The position numbers were made by a program, and so were the translations under genes. The notes below the pieces were generated by a model. It was not told the DNA's origin, did not search any database, and saw only the letters and a program-made list of their open reading frames with translations. Source: Candidatus Woesearchaeota archaeon (GTDB lineage Archaea; Nanobdellota; Nanobdellia; Woesearchaeales; JACPBV01). From it: DNA of 20,694 nt. This document shows positions 14,905-20,694 of the stretch, in pieces; position 1 is the first letter of the stretch; the number at the start of each line of letters is the position of its first letter. Location: contig JAHWHQ010000044.1 of NCBI GenBank assembly GCA_019323195.1, positions 1 to 20,694 of the forward strand. Direction: 5' to 3'.

Positions 14905-16017
14905 ATGACCAAAGACTACTACAAGATTTTAGGCGTAAACAAGAACTCGACTAAAGAGGAGATCAAGAAAGCCTACAAGAAGCTGGCAAGAAAATACCAT
15001 CCTGACGTGAACAGCGAGTCTGATGCAGCAGAGAAATTTAAAGAGATAAACGAGGCTGCTCAGGTTCTGGGTGATGACACAAAAAGGCAGCAGTACGACC
15101 AGTTTGGTAATGCAGACGCATTCAAGCAGGCCTCAGGCTTCCAGGGCTTTGACTTCTCTAACTTCGGCTCTGATTTTACAGACTTCGCTTCCTTTGATTT
15201 CGGCGACATCTTTGACCGCTTTTTTGGCGGCGGCGGCCCTTTCCGCTCTGCATCAAGAAAGCGCTCATCAAGGGGCTCTGACTTAAGGTATGACATGGAG
15301 ATAACGCTGGAGGAGGCTGCCTTTGGAACAGAGAAGGAGATATCCATCCCAAGGAATGAGCAGTGCCCTGAATGCCATGGCTCTGGTGCAAAAAGCAAAA
15401 GCGATATCCTCTCCTGTCCCGAATGCCATGGCTCTGGTGTTTCAAGAAGGACCCAAAGAACCCCTTTTGGCATGTTTTCCACAACAACAACATGCAGGAA
15501 ATGCCATGGAAATGGGGAATACATAAAAGAGGAGTGCCCTGATTGTGACGGTACAGGCCTTGTCCATCAAAGGAGGAAACTTAAGATAAAAATACCTCAG
15601 GGAGCAGAGGAAGGTACCAATCTGCGCATATCAGGGGAAGGCGAAGCAGGGCAGAGAGGAGCCTCAGCTGGCGACCTTTATATAGTCCTGCATATGAAAG
15701 AGCATAAGATCTTTGAAAGGAAAGGTGACGATATCTTTGTCCAGATAAAGATTCCCTTTACAACCGCTGCCTTGGGAGGGGAGATAGAGGTCCCTACATT
15801 AAAGGAAAAGGCTAAGCTGAGGATCCCGGCAGGAACCCAGTCAGGCACTGTCTTCAAGATGAAAGAGCAGGGCATTAATTTTCTTCACGGCTATGGCCGT
15901 GGTGACGAATTGGTTAAGGTTGAGATAGATGTCCCGACAAAGCTAAGCTCCAAGCAGAAAAAGCTTTTGAAAGAGTTCGAGAAGATAAGCCATAAGAAAA
16001 CCTTTTTTGGGATATAA
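14905..16017 (+). CDS. dnaJ: DnaJ, Hsp40 co-chaperone (type I)
   Basis: The protein has 370 residues and all type I parts. The J domain (1-68) contains HPD at 32-34. A Gly/Phe-rich linker follows (about 70-115, GFQGFDFSNFGSDF). Four zinc modules are complete: CPECHGSG (154), CPECHGSG (171), CRKCHGNG (197) and CPDCDGTG (211). The C-terminal substrate domains contain FTTAALGGEIEVPTLKEKAKLRIPAGTQSG. It stimulates ATP hydrolysis by DnaK and delivers substrates. It has its own promoter and is about 3 kb from dnaK, separated by unrelated genes. Confidence 0.98.
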   Translation: MTKDYYKILGVNKNSTKEEIKKAYKKLARKYHPDVNSESDAAEKFKEINEAAQVLGDDTKRQQYDQFGNADAFKQASGFQGFDFSNFGSDFTDFASFDFGDIFDRFFGGGGPFRSASRKRSSRGSDLRYDMEITLEEAAFGTEKEISIPRNEQCPECHGSGAKSKSDILSCPECHGSGVSRRTQRTPFGMFSTTTTCRKCHGNGEYIKEECPDCDGTGLVHQRRKLKIKIPQGAEEGTNLRISGEGEAGQRGASAGDLYIVLHMKEHKIFERKGDDIFVQIKIPFTTAALGGEIEVPTLKEKAKLRIPAGTQSGTVFKMKEQGINFLHGYGRGDELVKVEIDVPTKLSSKQKKLLKEFEKISHKKTFFGI

Positions 16018-16032
16018 TTGATAAAAATTCTT

Positions 16033-16410
16033 TTACCCGCCCTTCTGTATCCAGATAATAATTATAATAATAATAATAATGATTACTAGAAGTGTTATTG
16101 GATCTAAAAATCCTTTTTTGTTTTTAAATGGAAAGAAATGTTCTGTAGATTCAATCCATCCTTTTATCCTTTCTATCTGTCCATTCATTCCAATTATCCT
16201 ATTATTCATTTTTCCTATACCTTCTTTATTTTGCTTGATCAGTTTAATTATTTTTTCATTATAACTTAATTTCGTATAAATACCAAGTGCTATCACAGCA
16301 AAAATAGAAGCAGGATATTTAATATAAGGATCTATCCCCTCTATAAATGCTGAAGGTGCTAAAATTAAACCAATTAGGCCAAATAAGTCCAGTAAAGTTT
16401 CCCCCTTCAT
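16033..16410 (-). CDS. Membrane protein with poly-isoleucine C-terminus
   Basis: The protein has 125 residues. Two hydrophobic segments (about 6-22 and 29-45) are followed by a charged helical middle (NEKIIKLIKQNKEGIGKMNNRIIGMNGQIERIKGW) and a last membrane segment with ten Ile in a row before WIQKGG. The codons for the Ile run are mostly ATT, forming a trinucleotide repeat. No family is recognised. Start ATG 16410 is limited by an in-frame TAG two codons upstream. It is on the opposite strand to dnaJ and its end faces that gene. Confidence 0.6.
   Translation of the reverse strand: MKGETLLDLFGLIGLILAPSAFIEGIDPYIKYPASIFAVIALGIYTKLSYNEKIIKLIKQNKEGIGKMNNRIIGMNGQIERIKGWIESTEHFFPFKNKKGFLDPITLLVIIIIIIIIIIWIQKGG
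16054..16083. repeat. AAT/ATT trinucleotide microsatellite
   Basis: A run of mostly ATA/AAT triplets. On the minus strand it encodes the Ile run at the end of the membrane protein. Length change by slippage in threes would alter only the length of the hydrophobic segment. Confidence 0.85.
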
Positions 16411-16478
16411 TTTCTAATGACCCCACTTTTAGCACCTCTTCTTGATATATATGTATTAAACAAATATTAAAAAGTTTT

Positions 16479-17006
16479 CTATTTATTATTAATCTCAGTG
16501 ATCCTCTCAATACCTTTGATTCTTTCAATAACCTCAGAAACCTCCTTTGGGACCAGCTCTTTCCAGTCATTTCCATGAAGTATCCTTTTTCTTATCTCAG
16601 TCGCATTGATATGCGGTATTAGCCTTATCTTTCTAACCCTCATTCCTTTTTCCCTGAAAAGTTTCTCAGTAAGATCATTTCCTGTATAGGCAATGTCAAA
16701 CCCCTTGGCTATTTTCCTTACATGCTCAACCCATTTCTTATTGTCATTAACATCAGGCACAGCAATAATGTCATAATCAGCTATCTTATTGGCTTTTAAC
16801 GCCTTTCTTATCATCCTTTCCCTTTCCCCATAGCTAAAAGGGTTCTCTTTGGTATTTTCTTCCTGTGAAGAGCCGATTGCAATGATTACCCTGCTGCATT
16901 CCCTCAAAGCCAGCCTTATGTCAGAAAGATGCGCATTATGGAACGGCTGGAACCTTCCTATGAATAACGCTGTCTTTTTCCTTTCTTCATCAGGCAATAC
17001 CTTCAT
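16479..17006 (-). CDS. nadM: Nicotinamide-nucleotide adenylyltransferase (archaeal type)
   Basis: It joins NMN (or nicotinate mononucleotide) and ATP to form NAD. The protein has 175 residues. GRFQPFHNAHL (17-27) is the nucleotidyltransferase HxGH-like motif, SSQEENT (46-52) and NPFSYGERERMI follow, and INATEIRKRI (133-142) matches the ISSTxxR-like phosphate motif. Length and motifs fit the archaeal family. The gene is alone on the minus strand in front of the gene-free region. Confidence 0.92.
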   Translation of the reverse strand: MKVLPDEERKKTALFIGRFQPFHNAHLSDIRLALRECSRVIIAIGSSQEENTKENPFSYGERERMIRKALKANKIADYDIIAVPDVNDNKKWVEHVRKIAKGFDIAYTGNDLTEKLFREKGMRVRKIRLIPHINATEIRKRILHGNDWKELVPKEVSEVIERIKGIERITEINNK

Positions 17007-17096
17007 TCTATGGCTAAATTCATCTTATATTAATAAATTATTCCCTTTTATGCCTTCCTCTTTCCACTAAGCTTTCATGGTTTATAATTACATACA

Positions 17097-17104
17097 TTTA
17101 TATA
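17097..17104 (+). promoter_or_regulatory. TATA box for a possible small RNA
   Basis: TTTATATA lies 21 bases ahead of the first hairpin (17125). An archaeal start about 25 bases downstream of the box centre would place the RNA 5' end at about 17125-17130. Confidence 0.45.
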
Positions 17105-17124
17105 ATAGTAAAACATCCCTAATC

Positions 17125-17222
17125 TTAACCCTAAATAGGGGTTAAAAGAGCCCGTCACGAGAGTACTCAATGGAGCTTACGCTAAATGCAAGCAATGAGC
17201 TTGGGAGTTAGTGTAACGGGCT
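17125..17222 (+). ncRNA. Candidate structured small RNA
   Basis: Two adjoining hairpins. The first pairs TTAACCC (17125-17131) with GGGTTAA (17139-17145). The second is a longer imperfect stem: AGCCCGT (17149-17155) with ACGGGCT (17216-17222), CAC (17156-17158) with GTG (17211-17213), ACTC (17165-17168) with GAGT (17205-17208), and GCTT (17175-17178) with AAGC (17190-17193). The stems are GC-rich in an AT-rich setting and start just behind a TATA box. The family is not recognised. It is not a canonical tRNA (no T-loop), and lacks clear C/D or ACA boxes. Confidence 0.4.
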
Positions 17223-17372
17223 GCAATCATATTTATAGGCTTATTTAAGGTAAAAAAGCAAAAATAGGGCAAGTTTCGGCTTAATATTCATTTATTTCCG
17301 TTATTTTACTTAAAAAAGGAAAGAAAGAGCTTAGTTAAATCTAAACTTGTTCTATTAAGATAGCTAAAAATA

Positions 17373-17445
17373 AGAAGGAGTTTGATTAAGATCATCATCA
17401 TCACTTCACTCGGTTGTAGAAGTTTGGTAGTAGAGAACTCCTTCT
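17373..17445 (+). promoter_or_regulatory. Long-stem hairpin in the dnaG leader
   Basis: AGAAGGAGTT (17373-17382) pairs perfectly over 10 bp with AACTCCTTCT (17436-17445). Inside, ACTTC (17403-17407) can pair with GAAGT (17419-17423). The 3' arm ends 18 bases before the dnaG ribosome binding site (AGGAG, 17463-17467). It may be a control leader of dnaG or a separate small RNA. Confidence 0.45.
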
Positions 17446-17477
17446 GAAAATAAAAAGCTTATAGGAGAGCGATTAAA

Positions 17478-18734
17478 ATGGGAAAAATTAGTCCGGTTTC
17501 ATCAAAGTATATCGTTAATGCATCTATAGAGATAGAAGGGATAGTTGACAGGCCCGATGTTATAGGGGCAATATTTGGCCAGACAGAAGGCTTGTTAGGG
17601 GCAGATCTGGAGCTAAGAGAGCTTCAGAGATCTGGCAGGATTGGAAGGATAGAGGTAAATGTTGACACCAGAAGCGGAAAGACAAACGGCACCATAACCA
17701 TCCCATCCAGCCTAGATAAGGCAGAAACATCCATTGTTGCTGCAGCCCTGGAGATTATCCAGAGGATAGGGCCGTGCAATGCCAGGATTCGTGTTAAGAA
17801 CATAGAGGATGTCCGCGTTACAAAGAGAAGCTTTGTGATAGAGAGGGCAAAGGAATTATTGAAGAAGATGATGGAAGGGGTAATCCCTGACTCCCAGGAA
17901 CTGGCAGACGAAGTAGCCTATTCTGTAAGGGTGATGGAGATTCAGGAATATGGCAAGGACAGGCTTCCTGCCGGCCCGGCTATAGATGAAAGTGACGAGA
18001 TTGTAGTCGTAGAAGGGAGGGCTGACGTCTTGAACCTCTTAAAGCACGGCTTCAAGAACGTAATAGCCATGAACGGCACCTCCACGCCGGAAACAGTTAT
18101 TGAGTTATGCAAAAAGAAGATAGTAACAGTCTTTGTTGACGGTGACAGGGGAGGAAGGCTGATTATAAAGGAATTGATAAACAACACAGAGATAGACTAT
18201 GTTTCTATGGCTCCTGACGGAAAAGAGGTAGAGGAGATAACTAAAAAGGAGATTCATAAGGCTTTAAGAGGAAGGGTTTCTGTTGAGCAGGTTAAGTTAG
18301 AGCTTGGAAAGGACATAGATCGGTCAGAAAAGCCCCCTCTATACGGTCCAAGAAAAACCCAGCCTAATTATAAGCAGCAGAGGCCATTCCCTCCAAAGAA
18401 TTCCCCTCCTCCGGTAAGGGTTGCTGCAAAGAAAGAAGCCAGGCCTGAAGAGAAAAAGCTCTTTAAGGAGATGCTGGAGAACCTTGTAGGTACAAGGGGA
18501 GCCCAGATATTGGATGATAAGCTTAATATCCTTGGCAAGGTTCCTATCTCTGAGCTGCAGACTACGATAAGAAGCCTTTCTTCAGGTGTTTATGCGATCG
18601 TATTTGATGGCGCTATTGATAAAGAGCTGGTAAAAACAGCCGAAAGGGTGCCTGTTTCATTTTTGGTCGGCATGGACTCAAGGGTTAAGGCAAACGAGAC
18701 AAGCATCAGGCTTTTGACTGCTAACGACCTTTAG
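17478..18734 (+). CDS. dnaG: Archaeal DnaG-like primase
   Basis: The protein has 418 residues. The N-terminus MGKISPVSSKYIVNA and GIVDRPDVIGAIFGQTEGLLG are typical of archaeal DnaG. The Toprim domain (about 173-255) has the acidic motifs VVVEGRADVLNLL (Glu179) and VDGDRGG (Asp221, Asp223). A Pro/Lys-rich linker (about 290-325) leads to a C-terminal domain. In archaea this protein makes short RNA primers and also associates with the exosome to help RNA decay. The start is set by AGGAG at 17463-17467. It is of full length. Confidence 0.96.
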   Translation: MGKISPVSSKYIVNASIEIEGIVDRPDVIGAIFGQTEGLLGADLELRELQRSGRIGRIEVNVDTRSGKTNGTITIPSSLDKAETSIVAAALEIIQRIGPCNARIRVKNIEDVRVTKRSFVIERAKELLKKMMEGVIPDSQELADEVAYSVRVMEIQEYGKDRLPAGPAIDESDEIVVVEGRADVLNLLKHGFKNVIAMNGTSTPETVIELCKKKIVTVFVDGDRGGRLIIKELINNTEIDYVSMAPDGKEVEEITKKEIHKALRGRVSVEQVKLELGKDIDRSEKPPLYGPRKTQPNYKQQRPFPPKNSPPPVRVAAKKEARPEEKKLFKEMLENLVGTRGAQILDDKLNILGKVPISELQTTIRSLSSGVYAIVFDGAIDKELVKTAERVPVSFLVGMDSRVKANETSIRLLTANDL

Positions 18735-18746
18735 CTGTTAAATAGA

Positions 18747-18783
18747 AGATTTATTTCATTTTTTTCTTATCTTATTTTTCTTC
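18747..18783 (+). terminator. T-rich termination region after dnaG
   Basis: Successive T runs begin 13 bases after the dnaG stop (TTTATTTCATTTTTTTCTTA and more), fitting oligo-T termination. Confidence 0.5.
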
Positions 18784-18809
18784 TTGTCCTGAACCAAAAA
18801 CAAAGTTAG

Positions 18810-18921
18810 ATTCCAAAAACTATTAAAAACAAAAAAATTATAGTTTTTAATCGGTTTTGGAATATTTCATTCCAAAAACTATTTAAATAAAATTATAATT
18901 CTATATTCCGGATAATGGAAT
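18810..18921. promoter_or_regulatory. Operator array and promoter of ilvE
   Basis: The box ATTCCAAAAACTATT occurs at 18810-18824 and 18869-18883. An inverted copy lies at 18843-18863, forming with 18810-18830 an inverted repeat that matches at 18 or 19 of 21 positions. GGAAT (18859-18863) and ATTCC (18869-18873) form a 5-base-spaced palindrome, and ATTCC (18905-18909) with GGAAT (18917-18921) a 7-base-spaced one. The probable TATA box CTATTTAAATA (18879-18889) overlaps the third box. This fits control by a dimeric repressor, for example of the Lrp or TrpY kind (inference). Confidence 0.6.
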
Positions 18922-18927
18922 AGTAAA

Positions 18928-19862
18928 ATGGATGAAACAAAATTCATATGGATGGACGGGAAACTGGTTCCCTGGAAGGAGGCAAAGGTCCATGTCTTGG
19001 TTCATTCACTCCACTATGGAGATCTTTAGGGCCTTAGCCCGAGACCAGAACAGGGGTGTTTGAAGGCATACGCTGCTATGAGACAGATAAAGGGCCGGCT
19101 GTCTTTAGGTTAGATGACCATATAGACAGATTATATTATTCTGCCAATACCTTAAGGATGAAGATTCCCTATTCAAAAAAGGAATTTACAGAAGCAGTAA
19201 AAGAGACAGTCAGGCAGAATGGTTTAAAATCAGCTTACATCCGTCCTATATGCTTTTTTGGCTATGGAAAGATGGGCCTTAACCCTGCCGGATGTCCTGT
19301 TAACTGCGCAATAGCAGTCTGGCCCTGGGAAAAATATCTTGGAGAAGGCTCAGTTAAAGTTAAGACGTCTAGTTACTGCAGGATTCACCCTAAAAGCACC
19401 CATGCAGATGCCAAGATCTGCGGCCATTACGTAAACTCCATCTTTGCCTCTATAGAAGCAAAAGATAGCGGGTATGATGAAGCCTTATTGCTGGATTATA
19501 ATGGAATGTGTGCAGAAGGTCCTGGTGAAAATCTTTTTATATTTAAGGATGGCAGATTATTAACCCCCAAGTTAGGGGCCATATTAGGGGGGATAACAAG
19601 AGCCTCAGTTATAGAGATTGCCAAGGATATGGGTCTTGAGGTTGAGGAAAAGGAAATGAGGATAGAAGACGTTTATAACGCAGAGGAAGCTCTGTTTAGT
19701 GGAACTGCCGCAGAGGTTACCAGCATAGAATCAGTTGACGGCAAGAAGATAGGGAAGCATGCTCCCGGTCCGATAACAATAAAATTAAGGGATAAGTTCA
19801 TGGAGATAGTCCATGGGAAAAGCGAAAAATATAAAAATTGGCTTACCTATATAAATGATTGA
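18928..19862 (+). CDS. ilvE: Branched-chain amino acid aminotransferase, interrupted by a 29-base intron-like insert
   Basis: A PLP enzyme of fold type IV that interconverts branched-chain 2-oxo acids and Leu, Ile and Val with glutamate. Exon 1 (18928-19021) encodes MDETKFIWMDGKLVPWKEAK to HYG. Exon 2 (19051-19862) continues AGVFEGIRCYE. Joined, they give 906 bases, 301 residues, the normal family length. Visible family parts are SSYCRIHPKSTHADAKICG with the PLP lysine (Lys153 after joining), YDEALLLD, EGPGENLFIF, GITRASVIEIAKDMG and FSGTAAEVTSIESVDG. Without joining, translation stops at TAG 19027-19029. The 3' exon shows no decay. If the 29 bases are not removed, this is a frameshifted pseudogene. 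A repeat-rich control region lies directly upstream. Confidence 0.88.
19022..19050 (+). other. Candidate bulge-helix-bulge (BHB) mRNA intron
   Basis: The RNA folds as follows. Outer helix 19011-19012 and 19014-19015 with 19055-19056 and 19052-19053, with an A.G mismatch (19013/19054). Central 4-position helix 19016-19019 with 19045-19048 (UGG/CCA plus an A.G mismatch). Bulge 1 is AGA (19020-19022) and bulge 2 is AAC (19049-19051), each 3 nt. Inner helix UCUU (19023-19026) with GAGA (19041-19044), then GGGC/GCCC with loop CUUA. Archaeal splicing endonuclease cuts after the second base of each bulge, here 19021/19022 and 19050/19051. Joining there gives GGA GCA GGG GTG, restoring HYGAGVFEG. Confidence 0.7.
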
Positions 19863-19864
19863 AT

Positions 19865-20083
19865 GTGAAAACCTACCTGTTCATACTAAACATCGTTTCA
19901 GCCCTTTTTCTCCTTAGCTTGGCATTTTCAAACCCTTCTGTGACAGGTCTTGCAGTTAATTCAGCAGATCCAGGATTAACATTGGCAAGCCCTCTTGGTT
20001 TTGCCACCCTTTTTATTATCATGACAATAGCTCTTGACATCTATTTTTACCTGAAAAGCAGGGAATTTAATCACTTCAGATAG
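19865..20083 (+). CDS. Small membrane protein with two hydrophobic segments
   Basis: The protein has 72 residues from GTG 19865; a TTG at 19859 would overlap the ilvE stop and add two residues. Segment 1 is YLFILNIVSALFLLSLAF, then a short external loop NPSVTGLAVNSADPGLTLAS, then LGFATLFIIMTIALDIYFYL. No ribosome binding site is clear. The loop motif SVTGLAV resembles short ITGxVV-like motifs common in DPANN exported proteins (recalled, not searched). Function is unknown. Confidence 0.6.
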   Translation: MKTYLFILNIVSALFLLSLAFSNPSVTGLAVNSADPGLTLASPLGFATLFIIMTIALDIYFYLKSREFNHFR

Positions 20084-20095
20084 GAAAAGGATAAA

Positions 20096-20575
20096 ATGAA
20101 ATTTGCAAAAAAAGAATTTTTAGATTACTGGAAAATGATCAAGGCACCTGTATATGTGCTGGTAGCATGGAGTGTTCTTGGGCTTATTTTTGGCCTGGTT
20201 TCCTTTTCGTTATATGCTTCAATATTTTCTCCCTTGGCAGGTTGGATCCTTATAATAGCTGCCTTTAGTTTTATTGGCTGGAGCGCTGTTAAAGACCATC
20301 ATCAGCCGCTGAATATTGCTGCCTGGTCTGGAGCCCTGGCCGGCGCCATATACGGTTTTGCAAGCGCAGTTATCTCTATCCTCATGTTTTATCTTGTTCC
20401 TGAGATTATCAAAGCAGCAATCTCACAAGCTGCGCAGGCAGGGGCCAATGCTGCTGCAATTGAGAGTTTCATGGCAATAGGCATTTATATTGGATTAGTA
20501 ACAGGTCCTCTTATTTCTGCCGTAATAGGGGCAATAATAGCATCTATAACCGCCATGATTGCCAAGAAGGTATGA
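20096..20575 (+). CDS. Integral membrane protein, about four passes
   Basis: The protein has 159 residues. A charged start (MKFAKKEFLDYWKMIK) is followed by hydrophobic segments near 17-35, 40-62, 75-105 and 125-155. The last two are rich in small residues (GALAGAIYGFASAVISILMF; GPLISAVIGAIIASITAMIA), separated by an Ala-rich stretch. No family is recognised. It starts 12 bases after the small membrane protein, with AGGAAAAGGA ahead of its ATG, so the two are likely co-transcribed. Confidence 0.75.
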   Translation: MKFAKKEFLDYWKMIKAPVYVLVAWSVLGLIFGLVSFSLYASIFSPLAGWILIIAAFSFIGWSAVKDHHQPLNIAAWSGALAGAIYGFASAVISILMFYLVPEIIKAAISQAAQAGANAAAIESFMAIGIYIGLVTGPLISAVIGAIIASITAMIAKKV

Positions 20576-20656
20576 TAATAAGCGGGAAGACGCATCAAAG
20601 GATGGACACAGGTTTCAACTGTTGGTTAACCCTAAGCCTTCCTTAACTCCGCTACC

Positions 20657-20684
20657 CCTTAAGCATCAGTGTTAAAGCTTAAGG
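20657..20684. terminator. Perfect 8-bp inverted repeat at window end
   Basis: CCTTAAGC (20657-20664) pairs with GCTTAAGG (20677-20684) around a 12-base loop. It follows the last membrane-protein gene by about 80 bases. It may be a terminator hairpin or part of a feature that continues beyond the window. Confidence 0.35.
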
Positions 20685-20694
20685 CTGCTTAATG

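Larger units (their letters stand above)
17007..17477. other. Gene-free region between nadM and dnaG
   Basis: 471 bases with no convincing protein gene. It holds promoter-like AT stretches, a TATA box (17097-17104), a small hairpin (17125-17145), a longer structured element (17149-17222), an AT-rich middle with no recognised content (about 17240-17370), and a hairpin with a perfect 10-bp stem (17373-17445) just ahead of dnaG. No tRNA, RNase P RNA or SRP RNA hallmark was seen. Confidence 0.8.

Noticed and set aside
16319..16576. Minus-strand 85-residue frame overlapping the end of nadM
   Set aside because: It is a shifted frame across nadM and the next gene, and crosses the promoter between them.
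17149..17222. tRNA gene (7-bp closing stem; tRNA-like central hairpin on the minus strand)
   Set aside because: There is no T-arm with a TTCRANY-like loop and no proper D-arm on either strand.
17382..17447. 21-residue leader peptide (MIKIIIITSLGC...) ahead of dnaG, as in attenuation
   Set aside because: The TTG start is only one base from the GGAG, and codon-driven attenuation is not expected for a primase. It is probably a chance frame within the hairpin.
17373..17455. C/D box guide RNA on the minus strand (GTGATGATGATG resembles a C box)
   Set aside because: No CTGA D or D' box follows at suitable spacing, and the long closing stem is not typical.
17125..17460. RNase P RNA or SRP RNA in the gene-free region
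   Set aside because: None of the conserved P4 or ACAGAA-like stretches of RNase P RNA, nor the SRP helix 8 motif, is visible.
19018..19056. Programmed ribosomal bypass across the ilvE gap, as in phage T4 gene 60
   Set aside because: A hop from GGA (19018) to GGG (19053) would resume at GTG and lose two residues of HYGxGVFEG. The stop is also not directly after the take-off codon. The BHB cut sites give the exact family spacing.
19056..19862. Aminotransferase starting at GTG 19056 as a short gene
   Set aside because: That start lies inside a conserved motif. The 31 codons before the gap encode the normal N-terminus in frame from ATG 18928.

Overview
The window looks like part of an archaeal genome, most likely of the DPANN type (Woesearchaeota-like; the lineage is inference). 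The archaeal markers are ribosomal protein eL15, the archaeal Toprim primase DnaG, the archaeal type of NMN adenylyltransferase, TTTAWATA-style TATA boxes about 25 bases ahead of starts, T-rich gene ends, and Cys-rich, Lys/Glu-rich surface proteins. No rRNA, canonical tRNA, CRISPR array, transposase or integrase was found.

Region 1 (1-5858) is an envelope module: the C-terminal part of a large Cys-rich surface protein with a 24-bp minisatellite, then a membrane-anchored SurA-like chaperone without a parvulin domain and a membrane-anchored protein with two thioredoxin folds. These could fold and oxidise secreted Cys-rich proteins. Region 2 (5870-6653) has eL15 and a very short membrane-protein gene on the minus strand. 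Region 3 (6474-11853) is a heat-shock locus: a winged-helix regulator faces a plus-strand run hsp20-grpE-ykgJ-like-nudix-GNAT-DUF3467-dnaK whose spacing suggests one operon, with a perfect palindrome between regulator and hsp20. Region 4 (11889-13375) is an AT-rich pair of unrecognised genes. Region 5 (13506-16017) has a flavoprotein overlapping a methyltransferase gene, then dnaJ. Region 6 (16033-17006) is on the minus strand: a membrane protein ending in ten isoleucines, and nadM. Region 7 (17007-17477) is a gene-free stretch with strong hairpins, followed by dnaG. Region 8 (18735-20694) has a repeat-rich control region, ilvE, and two small membrane proteins.

The most striking observation is in ilvE. 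The reading frame is broken by 29 bases (19022-19050) inside the conserved HYGxGVFEG motif. Removing exactly these bases restores a complete 301-residue aminotransferase. The same two junctions fall at the predicted cut positions of two 3-nt bulges in a bulge-helix-bulge fold, the substrate of the archaeal tRNA-splicing endonuclease. This is therefore a candidate BHB intron in a protein-coding gene, supported by two independent lines of evidence, though the fold has two A.G mismatches and is of the relaxed kind.
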